Shown: piece by piece, positions 15,943-26,270 of the stretch
Layout of the letters: each line of letters starts with the position of its first letter
Position numbering within the stretch: position 1 is the stretch's first letter
Translations under genes and position numbers: made by a program
Notes under the pieces: generated by a model
Database searches by the model: none
The model's input: the letters and a program-made list of their open reading frames with translations, nothing else
Told to the model about the DNA's origin: nothing
Assembly: GCF_017355185.1 (NCBI RefSeq)
Contig: NZ_JADILJ010000015.1
Location: 1-64,000, forward strand
Reading direction: 5' to 3'
From: Rathayibacter sp. SD072
GTDB lineage: Bacteria; Actinomycetota; Actinomycetes; Actinomycetales; Microbacteriaceae
DNA length: 64,000 nucleotides

Positions 15943-18456
15943 CTACTGGAGCGCGGCAGCCCGCTCAGCCGCCTCGTGACCGTGCGGGTGGACATCGACG
16001 CGGTGGTACGTCGCGCCCTGCGGGCCGCTCCCTGTCCAACTCCACTCGGCGACGGCCGGGATGTCGACGCCGTGCTCGCGCGTGTACGCCCGGGCCTCGA
16101 GTCGCGCGTCCTGCATCCGCTGCCGGAAGCCCGCCTCGCGGGCCGCTAACCCGGGTACCCGGTCGAGCACGTCGAGGACGAGCCGGTACCGGTCGAGGTC
16201 GTTCAGCATCACCATGTCGAACGGAGTGGTCGTGGTCCCTTCCTCGATGAAGCCCCGCACGTGCAGGTTCGCGTGCCCGTGCCGGCGGTAGGTGAGCCGG
16301 TGGATCAGCCACGGATAGCCGTGGTACGCGAAGATCACGGGCTTGTCGGTGGTGAAGACGGCGTCGTAGTCCGCGTCGCTGAGCCCGTGCGGATGCTCAC
16401 CCTCGCTCTGCAGGCGCATCAGGTCGACGACGTTGACGACCCGCACCTTCAGCGTCGGCACCTCGGCGCGCAGCAGGGCCGCGGCGGCGAGGACCTCGAG
16501 GGTGGGGACGTCGCCGGCGCAGGCGAGGACCACGTCGGGCTCCTCCCCCGCGATCTCCGACCCGGCCCAGCCGAAGACACCGAGGCCGCGGGTGCAGTGC
16601 TCGATCGCCTGCGGCATCGAGAGCCAGTTCGCCTCCTGCTGCTTCCCGGCGACCACCACGTTGATGTAGTCGACGGAACGGAGGCAGTGGTCGTAGGTCG
16701 AGAGCAGGGTGTTCGCGTCGAACGGCAGGTAGACCCGCACGATGTCGGCCTTCTTGTTCATCACGTGGTCGATGAAGCCGGGGTCCTGGTGCGAGGTGCC
16801 GTTGTGGTCCTGCCGCCAGACGTGGGAGCTGAGCAGGTAGTTCAGCGACGAGACGGGCCGGCGCCAGGCGATCGCGCGAGACGACTTCAGCCACTTCGCG
16901 TGCTGATTGACCATCGAGTCGACGATGTGCACGAACGCCTCGTAGGAGTTGATCAGCCCGTGCCGGCCGGTGAGGAGGTAGCCCTCGAGCCAGCCCTGGC
17001 ACTGGTGCTCGCTGAGCATCTCGACGACGCGGCCGGAGCGCGCGAGGTGGTTGTCCCTGTCGGCGACGCGCACCTGGGCGTCCCACTGCTTGTCGGTGAC
17101 CTCGAACACGGCCTGCAGCCGGTTCGACGCGGTCTCGTCCGGTCCGAAGATGCGGAAGTCGTGCGGGTTCGCGACGATGACGTCGCGCAGCCAGGTGCCG
17201 AGGACGGTCGTCGCCGAGCTGGTCGTCGCTCCGGGCGAGGGCACGTCGACGGCGTAATCGCGGAAATCCGGGAGCCGGAGCGGCCGGCGCAGCAGTCCGC
17301 CATTCGCGACGGGGTTCGCGCTCATCCGGCGCGCGCCGTCCGGCGCGAGCGCGGTGACGGGGGGTACGGGTGCGCCGGCCTCGTCGAACAGCTCCTCGGG
17401 GCGGTAGGAGCGCATCCACTGCTCGAGCACCGCGATGTGCTCGAAGTTGTCGCGCACGTTCGCGAGGGGCACCTGGTGCGAGCGCCAGCTGTTCTCGGCG
17501 GGCAGGCCGTCGATGAACGCGGGGCAGGTCCAGCCCTTCGGGGTGCGGAGGATGATCATCGGCCACGCGGGCCGCCCGTCGAGCCTGCCGGAGAGCGCGT
17601 CCGCCTTGATCTCGGCGATCTGATTCAGCGCCAGATCCATAGCGGTGGCGAGGCGGCGGTGGACCGCGCGCGGATCCTCACCGTCGAAGCCTCCCGACAC
17701 GAGGTACGGCGTGTGCCCGTAGCCGCGCATCAGCTGCTCGAGCTCGCGTTCGGGGATGCGGGCGAGGACGGTCGGGTTGGCGATCTTGTAGCCGTTGAGG
17801 TGCAGGATCGGCAGGACGACGCCGTCGTGCAGCGGGTCGACGAACTTGTTCCCGTGCCAGCTCGTCGCCAGCGGACCGGTCTCGGCCTCGCCGTCGCCGA
17901 CGACAGCCGCGACGAGCAGGTCCGGGTTGTCGAAGACGGCGCCGTAGGCGTGCGAGAGCGAGTAGCCGAGCTCGCCGCCCTCGTGGATCGACCCCGGCGT
18001 CTCCGGTGCCACATGGCTAGGGATCCCGCCGGGGAACGAGAACTGCCGGAACAGCCTCCGCATCCCGTCGACGCTGCGGTCGATGTCGTCGTAGACCTCG
18101 CTGTAGGTGCCGTCGAGATAGGTGTTCGCGACCATCCCCGGGCCGCCGTGGCCAGGACCGGTGACGAAGATCACGTTCAGATCGCGGTCGCGGATGACGC
18201 GATTGAGGTGCGCGTAGACGAAGTTCAGCCCCGGAGTCGTCCCCCAGTGCCCGAGCAGGCGCGCCTTGATGTGAGCGGCGGCGAGAGGTTCGCGCAGGAG
18301 CGGGTTGTCGAGGAGGTAGATCTGCCCGATCGACAGATAATTCGCGGCGCGCCACCAGGCGTCCAGCTCGTCGAGGGACCGGTCCGAGAGGACCTGCGGT
18401 GCCCGTGACTGCCATCGGGCCGGTGGGGCGGTCTCGAGGAGGTCGAGGATGCTCAT
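15943..18456 (-). CDS. xfp: xylulose-5-phosphate/fructose-6-phosphate phosphoketolase
   Basis: An 837-residue thiamine-diphosphate enzyme of normal family length. It splits xylulose 5-phosphate or fructose 6-phosphate with phosphate to give acetyl phosphate plus glyceraldehyde 3-phosphate or erythrose 4-phosphate. Visible signatures include [27 protein letters not shown], the ThDP motif [11 protein letters not shown], and [18 protein letters not shown]. The ATG at 18456 overlaps the stop of the four-domain Usp gene (ATGA), so both come from one message under a DosR-like box. Acetyl phosphate can give ATP by acetate kinase when respiration stops, which fits dormancy. Confidence 0.95.
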   Translation of the reverse strand: MSILDLLETAPPARWQSRAPQVLSDRSLDELDAWWRAANYLSIGQIYLLDNPLLREPLAAAHIKARLLGHWGTTPGLNFVYAHLNRVIRDRDLNVIFVTGPGHGGPGMVANTYLDGTYSEVYDDIDRSVDGMRRLFRQFSFPGGIPSHVAPETPGSIHEGGELGYSLSHAYGAVFDNPDLLVAAVVGDGEAETGPLATSWHGNKFVDPLHDGVVLPILHLNGYKIANPTVLARIPERELEQLMRGYGHTPYLVSGGFDGEDPRAVHRRLATAMDLALNQIAEIKADALSGRLDGRPAWPMIILRTPKGWTCPAFIDGLPAENSWRSHQVPLANVRDNFEHIAVLEQWMRSYRPEELFDEAGAPVPPVTALAPDGARRMSANPVANGGLLRRPLRLPDFRDYAVDVPSPGATTSSATTVLGTWLRDVIVANPHDFRIFGPDETASNRLQAVFEVTDKQWDAQVRVADRDNHLARSGRVVEMLSEHQCQGWLEGYLLTGRHGLINSYEAFVHIVDSMVNQHAKWLKSSRAIAWRRPVSSLNYLLSSHVWRQDHNGTSHQDPGFIDHVMNKKADIVRVYLPFDANTLLSTYDHCLRSVDYINVVVAGKQQEANWLSMPQAIEHCTRGLGVFGWAGSEIAGEEPDVVLACAGDVPTLEVLAAAALLRAEVPTLKVRVVNVVDLMRLQSEGEHPHGLSDADYDAVFTTDKPVIFAYHGYPWLIHRLTYRRHGHANLHVRGFIEEGTTTTPFDMVMLNDLDRYRLVLDVLDRVPGLAAREAGFRQRMQDARLEARAYTREHGVDIPAVAEWSWTGSGPQGATYHRVDVHPHGHEAAERAAALQ

Positions 18457-20240
18457 GCGGAGACCACCTCGTGCTGATCGCGGGTGGCGGCATCGAGAGG
18501 TCGCGCATCCGGGTGGCCGATCACGATGAGGGGCGTGTCGAGGTTGAGGATCAGGTCGCGGCTCACGGAACCGAGCACCAGTCGGCGCCAGCCCGAGAGT
18601 CCGCGGGTGCCGATGACGATCGTCGCCGCCTTCGGCGACAGATGGGCGAGGGCAAGCGCCGGATCGCCGCCGACCAGGTGCGTCTCGATGCGCACGTCGA
18701 AACCGCTCCCCAGAGCGACTCGCTCCGCAGCGTCGAGGATCGAGCGGTGGTCGGCCTCGAGCGAGCGGATGAACTCGCCGTCGAGGAGGAAGGTGCTGTC
18801 GTAGAGGGCAGGCTCGGTCCACGCGTGCACCAGGTGCAGCGTCTGCCCGCGTCGCGCCGCCTCTGCCGCGGCGACGACGATCGCCGCGTTCGACGCTGCC
18901 GAGCCGTCGACGCCGACCGCGACGCCGGTCAGCGCCGGGTCCAGAGTCTGCGGCACGATCGCGAACGGCCCGTGAGCCAGCGCGGGCAGATGAGCGCCGA
19001 CCGAGAGCCCGAATCGCAACCGCGGGCCCTCGCGATCCTCCGTCCCCACGACCAGGAGGGTGTCGGGTCGCGTCAGCGCGGCAAGGGTGTGCAGAACGAA
19101 GCCGCGGACGACCCGGCCGTGCAGGGCGACATCGGGAGCGGCGCCGCTGACCTGCTCGAGCATCCGCGAGAGCTCCCGATCGTCCAGCGCGACCGCCTCG
19201 GCGGCGGCGACCGAATCGGGGACGCTCGCGGACTCGTCGGCGATCATGACCACCTCGACGCTCCCGGACGTCTCACGGATCAGAGCCCACTCGACCGCGG
19301 ATCGGGAGGGGGCGTCACCGCCCCAGGCGACGACGGTGCGGGTCGGTGCCTGAGGCCGGGCGGGCGCTTCGACGATCGGCTTCGGCTTCGGCTTCGGAGC
19401 GGGGCTGTGCCGACCGACGATGACGGTGGGAACGGCCAGGTTCACGAGGACGTCGTGGCCGACGGAGCCGATCAGCATCCGCTCGAGGCGGGAGACGCCT
19501 CCGTCACCGACCACGAGAAGCGCGCGACCGGAGGCTGCGTCGAGCAGAGATCGGGCCGCGACCCCGTCGACCTCGACGCCCTCGACCACCAGCCCGGGGT
19601 GCAGCCGGCGCGCCTCGGCGACGGCGTCCGCGAGGACCTCGGCGTGCTGAGCCGTGATGTCCCCGAGGAGCGTCTCGGGCGGGACGCCGTCGTTCCAGAG
19701 GAACGGCGTGCGCCAGGCGTGCAGAACGTGCAGCGTCTGCTGCGTGCGCGCCGCCCAGGAGGCGGCGAACGCGAGTGCGGCGCGGGCGTCGTCGGAGTCG
19801 TCGATCCCGACGAGCACCCCGGATCCGTCGCCCGCCGCGTCCTCGGTGATGATCGCGACGGGGCCGGCGGCTCTCCCGGCGAGTCGGGCGCCGATGCTCC
19901 AGCCGCCGCGGAGTGGGAGGAGGGTGCGTCGGCGGTCGCCGACGACGAGCAGCGTGCCGGGGCCGGAGAGGCGGGCGAGCTGCTCTACCGGATGACCGGT
20001 CAGCACGCGGGTGTGCACCACGGCGCCGGGGTTCGCTCGCTCCGCGTCGGCGGCCGCGGTCTCGACCGAGACGGCTCCGCCCGCGCGCGGATCGGCGCTG
20101 AGATCGTTGCCGCTGTACCGGTCGAGACCGTCGACGACCTCGACGAGGAGGATCGACTCGGCCTTCTGCGCCAGTGCCCACTCGAGTGCGCGTCGCGCCG
20201 AAGCGGACCCGTCCCATCCGACGACGAGCTGTGCATTCAT
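18453..20240 (-). CDS. four-domain universal stress protein
   Basis: A 595-residue protein made of four Usp domains in tandem, beginning at about residues 1 ([19 protein letters not shown]), 143 ([19 protein letters not shown]), 310 ([19 protein letters not shown]) and 455 ([19 protein letters not shown]). A Pro/Lys linker (KPKPKP) near residue 290 joins the two halves, so it looks like a fusion of two ordinary two-domain Usps. The G-2x-G-9x-G nucleotide motif is clear in domains 2 and 4 ([38 protein letters not shown]) and poor in 1 and 3. Its stop overlaps the phosphoketolase start. Confidence 0.88.
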   Translation of the reverse strand: MNAQLVVGWDGSASARRALEWALAQKAESILLVEVVDGLDRYSGNDLSADPRAGGAVSVETAAADAERANPGAVVHTRVLTGHPVEQLARLSGPGTLLVVGDRRRTLLPLRGGWSIGARLAGRAAGPVAIITEDAAGDGSGVLVGIDDSDDARAALAFAASWAARTQQTLHVLHAWRTPFLWNDGVPPETLLGDITAQHAEVLADAVAEARRLHPGLVVEGVEVDGVAARSLLDAASGRALLVVGDGGVSRLERMLIGSVGHDVLVNLAVPTVIVGRHSPAPKPKPKPIVEAPARPQAPTRTVVAWGGDAPSRSAVEWALIRETSGSVEVVMIADESASVPDSVAAAEAVALDDRELSRMLEQVSGAAPDVALHGRVVRGFVLHTLAALTRPDTLLVVGTEDREGPRLRFGLSVGAHLPALAHGPFAIVPQTLDPALTGVAVGVDGSAASNAAIVVAAAEAARRGQTLHLVHAWTEPALYDSTFLLDGEFIRSLEADHRSILDAAERVALGSGFDVRIETHLVGGDPALALAHLSPKAATIVIGTRGLSGWRRLVLGSVSRDLILNLDTPLIVIGHPDARPLDAATRDQHEVVSA

Positions 20241-20278
20241 CAGGCATCCCTTGCTGGCAGCCGGGTCCGGCTCCCTCC

Positions 20279-20321
20279 AGACTCGCCCGAGCCGGACCGT
20301 GCGGACAGGGTCGAACGTCCC
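20279..20321 (-). promoter_or_regulatory. DosR-like box before the Usp-phosphoketolase operon
   Basis: Minus-strand GGGACGTTCGACCC (20321-20308) fits the consensus at all but one position. A weak -10-like GAGTCT (20284-20279) lies at the same 37-base distance, and the start codon is a further 39 bases on. A poor -10 is usual for activator-dependent promoters. Confidence 0.55.
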
Positions 20322-20439
20322 GGGCTCCGCGACAGGAGACGCGGGCGCTCGCCTCATCGCTCGTTCCTGCACACGATCCACCTCGGGACAGTCGTCCTCC
20401 AGCTCGTCCTGCTGTTCCTCGTCCTCGGCGCCTGGCCGG

Positions 20440-20880
20440 TCACAGCACCGCCGGGAGCGCCCCCTCGTCGAGGCGACGCAGGATCCCCCGCATCTCCTCC
20501 AGCAGGAGCGCCTGCTCGCGGTTGATCTCGAGCAGCACCTCGATGTCAGCCCTCGCGGTCACGTCGGTCTCGAAATCGTGCTGGGAGAGCGCCGCGGCGA
20601 TACCGTCCTGACGCTTCGCCGCGATCAGCAGGATCGCCCCCTGCAGTCCCGCGAGCATGCTCAGGAACAGGTTCAGGAGGATGAACGGGTACTCGTCCCA
20701 CCCCGCCGCGAACGAGTTGACGATCGCCCACACGAGCATGAACGCGACGAAACCGAAGACGAACCGCCAGCTGCCCATCGAGTTGCGCAGCACATCCGCC
20801 GCCCGTTCGCCGAAGGTCAGCGACCGACTGTGCTTCTGGTGCCAGGTGAAGGGAAGGGGCGTGCGATGCGGGCTCGTCAT
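20440..20880 (-). CDS. DUF1003 membrane protein
   Basis: A 146-residue protein with two membrane helices (about residues 40-60 and 67-87: WRFVFGFVAFMLVWAIVNS and FILLNLFLSMLAGLQGAIL), the signature core of DUF1003, followed by a charged C-terminal helix. The NRQ/DR-type loop reads AAKRQDGIAA. Function unknown; family members are often near cyclic-nucleotide or stress genes. It is divergent from the flavodoxin-like gene, with a near-symmetric DosR-like box between them that could serve both directions. Confidence 0.85.
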   Translation of the reverse strand: MTSPHRTPLPFTWHQKHSRSLTFGERAADVLRNSMGSWRFVFGFVAFMLVWAIVNSFAAGWDEYPFILLNLFLSMLAGLQGAILLIAAKRQDGIAAALSQHDFETDVTARADIEVLLEINREQALLLEEMRGILRRLDEGALPAVL

Positions 20881-20929
20881 CGGGCGAGCGTACGTCGCCG
20901 GATCAGGATCGCGGAGCGTGCGGCGGAAG

Positions 20930-20973
20930 GGGACCAACGGCCCTACTCCCGCCCGCTGAACAGAGCGCAGAGT
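20930..20973 (+). promoter_or_regulatory. DosR-like box and -10 before the flavodoxin-like/Usp operon
   Basis: GGGACCAACGGCCC at 20930-20943 keeps both halves of the box but has AAC in the centre instead of TTC. CAGAGT at 20968-20973 is 38 bases from the first G. Confidence 0.55.
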
Positions 20974-21014
20974 GGAGACGGAGGCCCTCGCCGCCACTCA
21001 TCGGAAGGCACCCC

Positions 21015-21545
21015 GTGCGCGCGCTCGTCGTCTACGAATCCCAGTTCGGAACCACCCACCTCATCGCCGAAGCGATCGGCCGTGGCCTCGCCGAGACACT
21101 CGACGTCGAGGTCGTCGACGTCAACGCCGCACTCCGCCTGGAGGGCGTCGACCTGCTCGTCGTCGGGGGACCGACGCGTGGTCATGGGATCTCCTCAGTC
21201 CGCACTCGGGCGGAGGCACCCAAGTGGACGATGAACGCCCGCCTCGACAGCGATGCAGGAGGTATCGGCGTCCGCGAACGGCTCCACGTGCCTCCCCCGT
21301 TCACCGCACTGGCCGCCTCCTTCGGTACCCGCACCGGCATCCCGCACATCCTCAGCGGCGCCGCCTCCGATCACGTCGAGCGACGCCCCGCCGGTCACGG
21401 GCTCCGCTCCCTCACTGCTCCCATGAGCTTCCTCGTCGAGACCGGCGACGACCTCGAACACACCGCGCTCGACCGCGCCCGCGCCGCCATCGTCGGACAC
21501 ACTGCCCTGGTGACGTCCGCAGTCGACGCGCTCCCAGCGACATGA
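21015..21545 (+). CDS. flavodoxin-like protein
   Basis: A 176-residue protein. The N-terminus LVVYESQFGTTHLIAEAIG is a flavodoxin FMN-phosphate loop (T/S-x-F-G-T-T), and LLVVGGPTRGHGIS at about residue 49 matches the flavodoxin-fold second loop. The usual C-terminal flavin-contact regions are hard to trace, so cofactor binding is probable rather than certain. GTG at 21015 is the only suitable start. It is followed after 25 bases by a Usp gene, and a DosR-like promoter lies just upstream. Likely an electron carrier or quinone reductase used at low oxygen. Confidence 0.7.
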   Translation: MRALVVYESQFGTTHLIAEAIGRGLAETLDVEVVDVNAALRLEGVDLLVVGGPTRGHGISSVRTRAEAPKWTMNARLDSDAGGIGVRERLHVPPPFTALAASFGTRTGIPHILSGAASDHVERRPAGHGLRSLTAPMSFLVETGDDLEHTALDRARAAIVGHTALVTSAVDALPAT

Positions 21546-21570
21546 CCCGCGACAGACCGAGGACATCGTC

Positions 21571-22446
21571 ATGACCACACTCGTCGCCTGGGCCGGCACC
21601 ACCGCCGCCCTCGCCGCACTCGACTGGGCGATCACCCGCGAGTACCTCCTCGATCGCCATGTCGTCCTCTGCCATGTCACCGCTCCCTCCGACACGCGCC
21701 CGATCCCGCACTCGGCCCTCGACGACCTCGCCGCGGCACTCCAACGCGATCGCACGGGGATCCGCTTCACTGCCGAGCTTCTGCGTGGCGACCCCGTCGA
21801 GCAACTCGAACGCCGCTGCCAGGACGGCACCCTCCTCGTCGTCGGCACCGACACCCGCAACGAGCATCCTCGCCGCTTCGAGCGCTCGCTCGGCATGGTG
21901 CTGACTCGACGCGGCGCGATCGCCGTCGTCATCGTGCCGATCGACGCCAGCCACGGTGCCCCCGGAATCGTCATCGGGTACAACGGATCAGCCGCCGCAG
22001 TGGCCGCCTTGGCCTTCGCCGCAGACGAAGCCGACCGTCGGTCCGAGCCCCTCGTCATCGTGCAGAGCTGGCGGTTCCGCCCGATCGAGGAGGACGGCGC
22101 CGACTGCCCCGCCACCCGCATCGACCAGAAGATCGACAGCCTCCGGCTCGACATCGCCGACGTCGTCGCGTCCGTGCGCACAGAGCATCCCGCACTCGCC
22201 GTCGACCTCCGGTTCGCGCACGGCGAGACCGTCCAGAGCCTCCTCGCTGCAGCCGGCGGCACCAGCCTCCTCGTCCTCGGCACCGATGACCCCTCCCGCA
22301 CCAGCACGCACGAGAGCACCGACCACGCTGTGGTGATGCGGATGCATACCGCACTCGCCGTCATCCCTCCGGGCTTCGCCGAGCTCATCGCTCACGACGA
22401 TTCGTCGCTCGAGGTGGCTCGCTCGTGGCAAGCGCCTCTGCCGTGA
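21571..22446 (+). CDS. universal stress protein, two Usp-like domains
   Basis: A 291-residue protein with two Usp folds starting at residues 1 (TLVAWAGTTAALAALDWAI) and about 131 (IVIGYNGSAAAVAALAFAA). Both nucleotide-binding loops are altered: the first reads VGTDTRNEHPRRFERSLG and the second LGTDDPSRTSTHESTD, without the G-9x-G(S/T) run, so it belongs to the Usps that may not bind ATP. Probably translated with the flavodoxin-like gene 25 bases upstream. Confidence 0.8.
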   Translation: MTTLVAWAGTTAALAALDWAITREYLLDRHVVLCHVTAPSDTRPIPHSALDDLAAALQRDRTGIRFTAELLRGDPVEQLERRCQDGTLLVVGTDTRNEHPRRFERSLGMVLTRRGAIAVVIVPIDASHGAPGIVIGYNGSAAAVAALAFAADEADRRSEPLVIVQSWRFRPIEEDGADCPATRIDQKIDSLRLDIADVVASVRTEHPALAVDLRFAHGETVQSLLAAAGGTSLLVLGTDDPSRTSTHESTDHAVVMRMHTALAVIPPGFAELIAHDDSSLEVARSWQAPLP

Positions 22447-22797
22447 CGCTCGTCAGCGACCCCACGCGACCGTCACCTCGCGCTGACGGCCGCTCCCGTG
22501 ACGAGAGCGCCGGCCCGTCGACCTTCCGGCCAGCGCCGAGCCGTCGGACCTCGGATCAGACGACACTGGAGGCGCCCAGCAGCGACCCGATGGCGGGCGT
22601 CGCCGCGCGATCGAGCGCATCACCGACCCGATGTCTTCGGCGGGTCCGATCTCGATGTCGAGGAGCGCGGCGAGAGCATCGCGCCCGGTCGACTCGGACG
22701 CCCCTGACGGGCTGTCGCGGCCCTGGGGACTCCGATCCCGGCGCAACCTGCGAGTTCCGCGCACGGAAGCCCGAGAGCCGGATGGTTCACTGGACGG
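22447..22797. other. 351 bases without a supported gene
   Basis: Between the Usp gene and the aminopeptidase. A minus-strand frame through 22560-22710 encodes a peptide with some protein-like character (ALLDIEIGPAEDIGSVMRS), which may be a gene remnant, but it has no start, ribosome site or recognisable family. No hairpin or promoter stands out except GTTCACTGGACGGATG just before the aminopeptidase ATG. Confidence 0.4.
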
Positions 22798-24084
22798 ATG
22801 ACCGATCGTGACGCCCGCATCGCCGATTTCGCCGAGTTCCTGACGGCCTCCCCCTCCTCCTTCCACGCCGCCGCCGAGACCGCGCGGCGACTCGACGCCG
22901 CAGGGTTCACCGGCCTGGACGAGACCCGGGCGTGGCCCGCCGAGCCCGGCCGGTACTACGTCGTGCGCGACGGCGCGATCATCGCGTGGCACGTCCCGGC
23001 CACCGCCGATGCCGTGACGCCGTTCCGGATCCTGGGCGCGCACACCGACTCCCCCGGCTTCACCCTCAAGCCGCGGCCGACGATCGGGTCGGAGGGCTGG
23101 CTGCAGGCCGGCGTCGAGATCTACGGCGGGCCGCTGCTCAACTCCTGGCTCGACCGGGAGCTCGAGCTGGCGGGCCGCGTGGTGACGCACGACGGGCGAG
23201 AGCTGCTCCTGCGCACCGGGCCGTTCCTCCGGATCCCCCAGCTCGCGATCCACCTGGACCGCGAGCAGAACGAGGGCCTGACCCTCGACCGGCAGAAGCA
23301 CACCGTGCCGGTGTTCGGCCTCGGCGACTCCTCCGAGGTCGATCTGCTCGACCTCCTCGCCGCCGAGGCGGGCCTCACCGACGCGTCCGACATCGCCGGT
23401 TACGACCTCGTCACCTGCGACACCCAGCCGCCCCGGCGCTTCGGCCTCGACGACGCGCTGTTCGCGGCCGGGCGGATGGACGACCTCAGCTCCGTCCACG
23501 CCGGCCTCGTCGCCCTGCTCGCGGCGAGCGCCGCCTCCGCCCCGCCGCGCCACATCAGCGTGCTCGCCGCCTTCGACCACGAGGAGCTCGGGTCCGCCAG
23601 CCGCTCCGGAGCCAGCGGCCCGTTCCTCGAGGACGTGCTGAACCGCGTCTCGGCCTCCCTCGGCGCCGGAGTCGAGGAGCGGGCGCGCGCGATCGCCGCG
23701 TCCTGGTGCCTCTCGGCCGACGCGGGCCACTCCGTGCACCCGAACCGCGCCGACCGGCACGACCCGGTGAACCACCCCGTCGCGGGCGGAGGTCCCCTGC
23801 TCAAGATCAACGCCTCGCAGCGCTACGCGACGGATGCGCGGGGCACCGCGCTCTGGGCGGCCGTCTGCGCGCAGGCCGGCGTCGAGTACCAGGAGTTCGT
23901 CTCGAACAACTCGGTCCCGTGCGGCTCGACGATCGGGCCCCTCACCGCGACCCGCCTCGGCATCGCCACCGTCGACGTGGGCGTTCCGCTGCTCTCGATG
24001 CACTCGGCCCGCGAGCTCGCGCACGTCGACGACCTCGTCGCACTCGCCCGCGCGATCGAGGCGTTCTTCACCCCGGAGGCGTGA
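22798..24084 (+). CDS. apeB: M18-family aminopeptidase
   Basis: A 428-residue metallopeptidase of normal family length that removes N-terminal (typically acidic or neutral) residues from peptides in the cytoplasm. Zinc-ligand and catalytic motifs are in order: GAHTDSPG (His, Asp) near residue 82, GRMDDLSSV near 225, DHEELGS near 260, and MHSARELAH near residue 400. It forms large tetrahedral dodecamers in other bacteria. The ATG at 22798 matches the usual N-terminus. The next gene follows after 47 bases and may be co-transcribed. Confidence 0.93.
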   Translation: MTDRDARIADFAEFLTASPSSFHAAAETARRLDAAGFTGLDETRAWPAEPGRYYVVRDGAIIAWHVPATADAVTPFRILGAHTDSPGFTLKPRPTIGSEGWLQAGVEIYGGPLLNSWLDRELELAGRVVTHDGRELLLRTGPFLRIPQLAIHLDREQNEGLTLDRQKHTVPVFGLGDSSEVDLLDLLAAEAGLTDASDIAGYDLVTCDTQPPRRFGLDDALFAAGRMDDLSSVHAGLVALLAASAASAPPRHISVLAAFDHEELGSASRSGASGPFLEDVLNRVSASLGAGVEERARAIAASWCLSADAGHSVHPNRADRHDPVNHPVAGGGPLLKINASQRYATDARGTALWAAVCAQAGVEYQEFVSNNSVPCGSTIGPLTATRLGIATVDVGVPLLSMHSARELAHVDDLVALARAIEAFFTPEA

Positions 24085-24131
24085 CCCCGGCCGCCGGGAA
24101 TCCTGCTCCGCGCCGCGCGGTTGTCCCCGGC

Positions 24132-24695
24132 ATGTCCTCGCGCCTGCTCATCGTCCACGGCTACCGCGCCTCGGTCCGCGCCCACTGGTTCCCGTGGCTC
24201 GAGCGCGAGGCCGAGGCGCTCGGCGCGGCGGTCACGCGCGTCGTCCTGCCCGACGCGATGGCTCCGGATGCGGCCGCCTGGCGCTCGAGCGTCGCGGAGG
24301 CTCTGGGATCCGCCCGCGGACCGGGCCGCCTCGTCGTGGTCGCGCACAGTCTCGGCTGCATCACCGCCCTCCGCGCGATCGCCGCCACCGGCACGCACGT
24401 CGACGGCGCCGTGCTGGTGTCGGGATTCGTGGAGCACCTCCCGGCCCTGCCGGCGCTCGACGGCTTCCTCGGCGAGGAGCCGGCCTCCGTGGTCGCCGAG
24501 GCGGCCCCGCATCTGGGCGCCGTGCACGTCGTCCGCTCCGACGACGACCCGTTCGTGCCCGCCTCCGCGACGGACTCCCTGGCCTCCGCGCTCGGCGCTC
24601 CGGTGGACGTCGTCCCCGGCGGCCGCCACTTCCTCGCGTCCGAGGGCTTCACCGAGCTGCCGGTGGTCGGCCGGCTCGTGCGCACACTCCTCTGA
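24132..24695 (+). CDS. RBBP9/YdeN-type alpha/beta hydrolase
   Basis: A 187-residue small serine hydrolase. LLIVHGYRAS opens the fold, the nucleophile is in VVAHSLGCI (Ser near residue 74), Asp is likely in RSDDDPFVP (near 137), and the catalytic His is in GGRHFLASEGF (near 160). This DUF1234/RBBP9 family has unknown physiological substrates. The ATG at 24132 is the natural start; a poor ribosome site suggests coupling to the aminopeptidase gene. Confidence 0.85.
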   Translation: MSSRLLIVHGYRASVRAHWFPWLEREAEALGAAVTRVVLPDAMAPDAAAWRSSVAEALGSARGPGRLVVVAHSLGCITALRAIAATGTHVDGAVLVSGFVEHLPALPALDGFLGEEPASVVAEAAPHLGAVHVVRSDDDPFVPASATDSLASALGAPVDVVPGGRHFLASEGFTELPVVGRLVRTLL

Positions 24696-24707
24696 CACGC
24701 CCCTCCC

Positions 24708-24892
24708 GCTGGTCGAGCAGCCCCGCGATTCCTGCTGGTCGAGTAGCCCCGCAGGGGCGTATCGAGACCCCCCCCGACTCAGGCCCCGCGGATCTCGATA
24801 CGCCCGCCAGCGGGCTACTCGATCAGCAGAGCGCGCCCGCACCCGAGCTGCGCCTCCCTGCTGGTCGAGCAGCCGGGGCGTACCGAGACCCG
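24708..24892. repeat. cluster of short palindromic repeats (CTGCTGGTCGAG type)
   Basis: The core GCTGGTCGAG(C/T)AGCC occurs at 24708, 24734 and 24859 on the plus strand and as its reverse complement (GGGCTACTCGAT) near 24815. GGGGCGTATCGAGA and its complement TCTCGATACGCCC pair with each other around 24757 and 24793, so the stretch can fold into a long imperfect hairpin. It lies between two converging genes, as REP-like elements do, and may also end transcription. Confidence 0.65.
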
Positions 24893-24913
24893 CCACCACC
24901 CGGCGCCCGCCCG

Positions 24914-25789
24914 TCAGAACCGCGCAGCCACCTCGTACAGCACCTCGTCGTCGCCCGCGTAGATCCCCTCGGCGCGCGGCCAGTGCGAGATCACGTCGGT
25001 GAAACCGAGCTCCGCGGCGCGGCCGACCATCTCGTCGAACACGTCGACGCTCTCGAGCGAGAAGTGCGGTCCGGAGTCGAGGGACAGGTGCCGCTCGAGC
25101 GTCCCCGGATCGCGGCCCGCCGCCTCCAGTGCGTCGTCGAGGCGGCGGCCGAGGACGCCGACCGCGGCCCACCACTCCTCGCCCGAGGACGCCTCCGGCC
25201 CCGTCGTGACCCAGCCCTGGGCCCGCTCGGCCACGAGCGCGAGGCCCTTCGGACCGTTCGCCGCGAGCACGAACGGCACCCGCGGCCGCTGCACGGGCTC
25301 GCCCACCATGCGCGCCCCGCGCGCCGTGAACCACTCGCCGTCGAGGTCGATGCCGCCCGAGCCGGGCTCCTCGTGCCGGAGCAGCACGTCGAGCCCCGCG
25401 ACGAACTCGACGTAGCGCTCGTGCCGCTCCCGCGGCGAGTACGGGGGCTGTCCGAGCACCGACGCGTCGAATCCCGTGCCGCCCGAGCCGATCCCGAGGA
25501 CGAAGCGCCCGCCGGCGATGTCGTCGAGCGTCGCGATCTCCTTCGCGAACGGCACCGGGTGCCGGAAGTTCGGCGACGCGACGAAGGTGCCGAGCCGGAT
25601 GGTCTCGGTGACGAGCGCCGCCCCGGTGAGGGTCGGCACCGTCGCGTGCCAGACCTGGTCGGCCAGCGAGCGCCACGAGAGGTGGTCGTACGTCCAGGCG
25701 TGATCGAAGCCGAGCCCCTCCGCCGACTGCCACTTCCGGCGGGCGGTGGACCAGGACTCCTGCGGGAGGATGACGATGCCGTGGCGCAT
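24914..25789 (-). CDS. LLM-class (luciferase-like, probably F420-dependent) oxidoreductase
   Basis: A 291-residue TIM-barrel oxidoreductase of the luciferase-like monooxygenase superfamily. Typical elements are GFDHAWTYDHL near residue 27, LGTFVASPNFRHPVPFAKEIATLDDIAGGRFVLGIGSGG split over residues 66-105, and PFVLAANGPKGLALVAERAQGWVT near 170-195. Actinobacterial members usually take F420 rather than FMN. The substrate is unknown. It sits 25 bases from a GNAT acetyltransferase gene on the same strand. Confidence 0.88.
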   Translation of the reverse strand: MRHGIVILPQESWSTARRKWQSAEGLGFDHAWTYDHLSWRSLADQVWHATVPTLTGAALVTETIRLGTFVASPNFRHPVPFAKEIATLDDIAGGRFVLGIGSGGTGFDASVLGQPPYSPRERHERYVEFVAGLDVLLRHEEPGSGGIDLDGEWFTARGARMVGEPVQRPRVPFVLAANGPKGLALVAERAQGWVTTGPEASSGEEWWAAVGVLGRRLDDALEAAGRDPGTLERHLSLDSGPHFSLESVDVFDEMVGRAAELGFTDVISHWPRAEGIYAGDDEVLYEVAARF

Positions 25790-25814
25790 CCTGCGAGTGT
25801 AGATCCGGGCCGAG

Positions 25815-26259
<445 letters not shown>

Positions 26260-26270
<11 letters not shown>

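Noticed and set aside
22562-22710. Minus-strand protein-like segment before the aminopeptidase gene
   Set aside because: No start codon with a ribosome site, no family recognised, and it continues as a shadow frame of the aminopeptidase.
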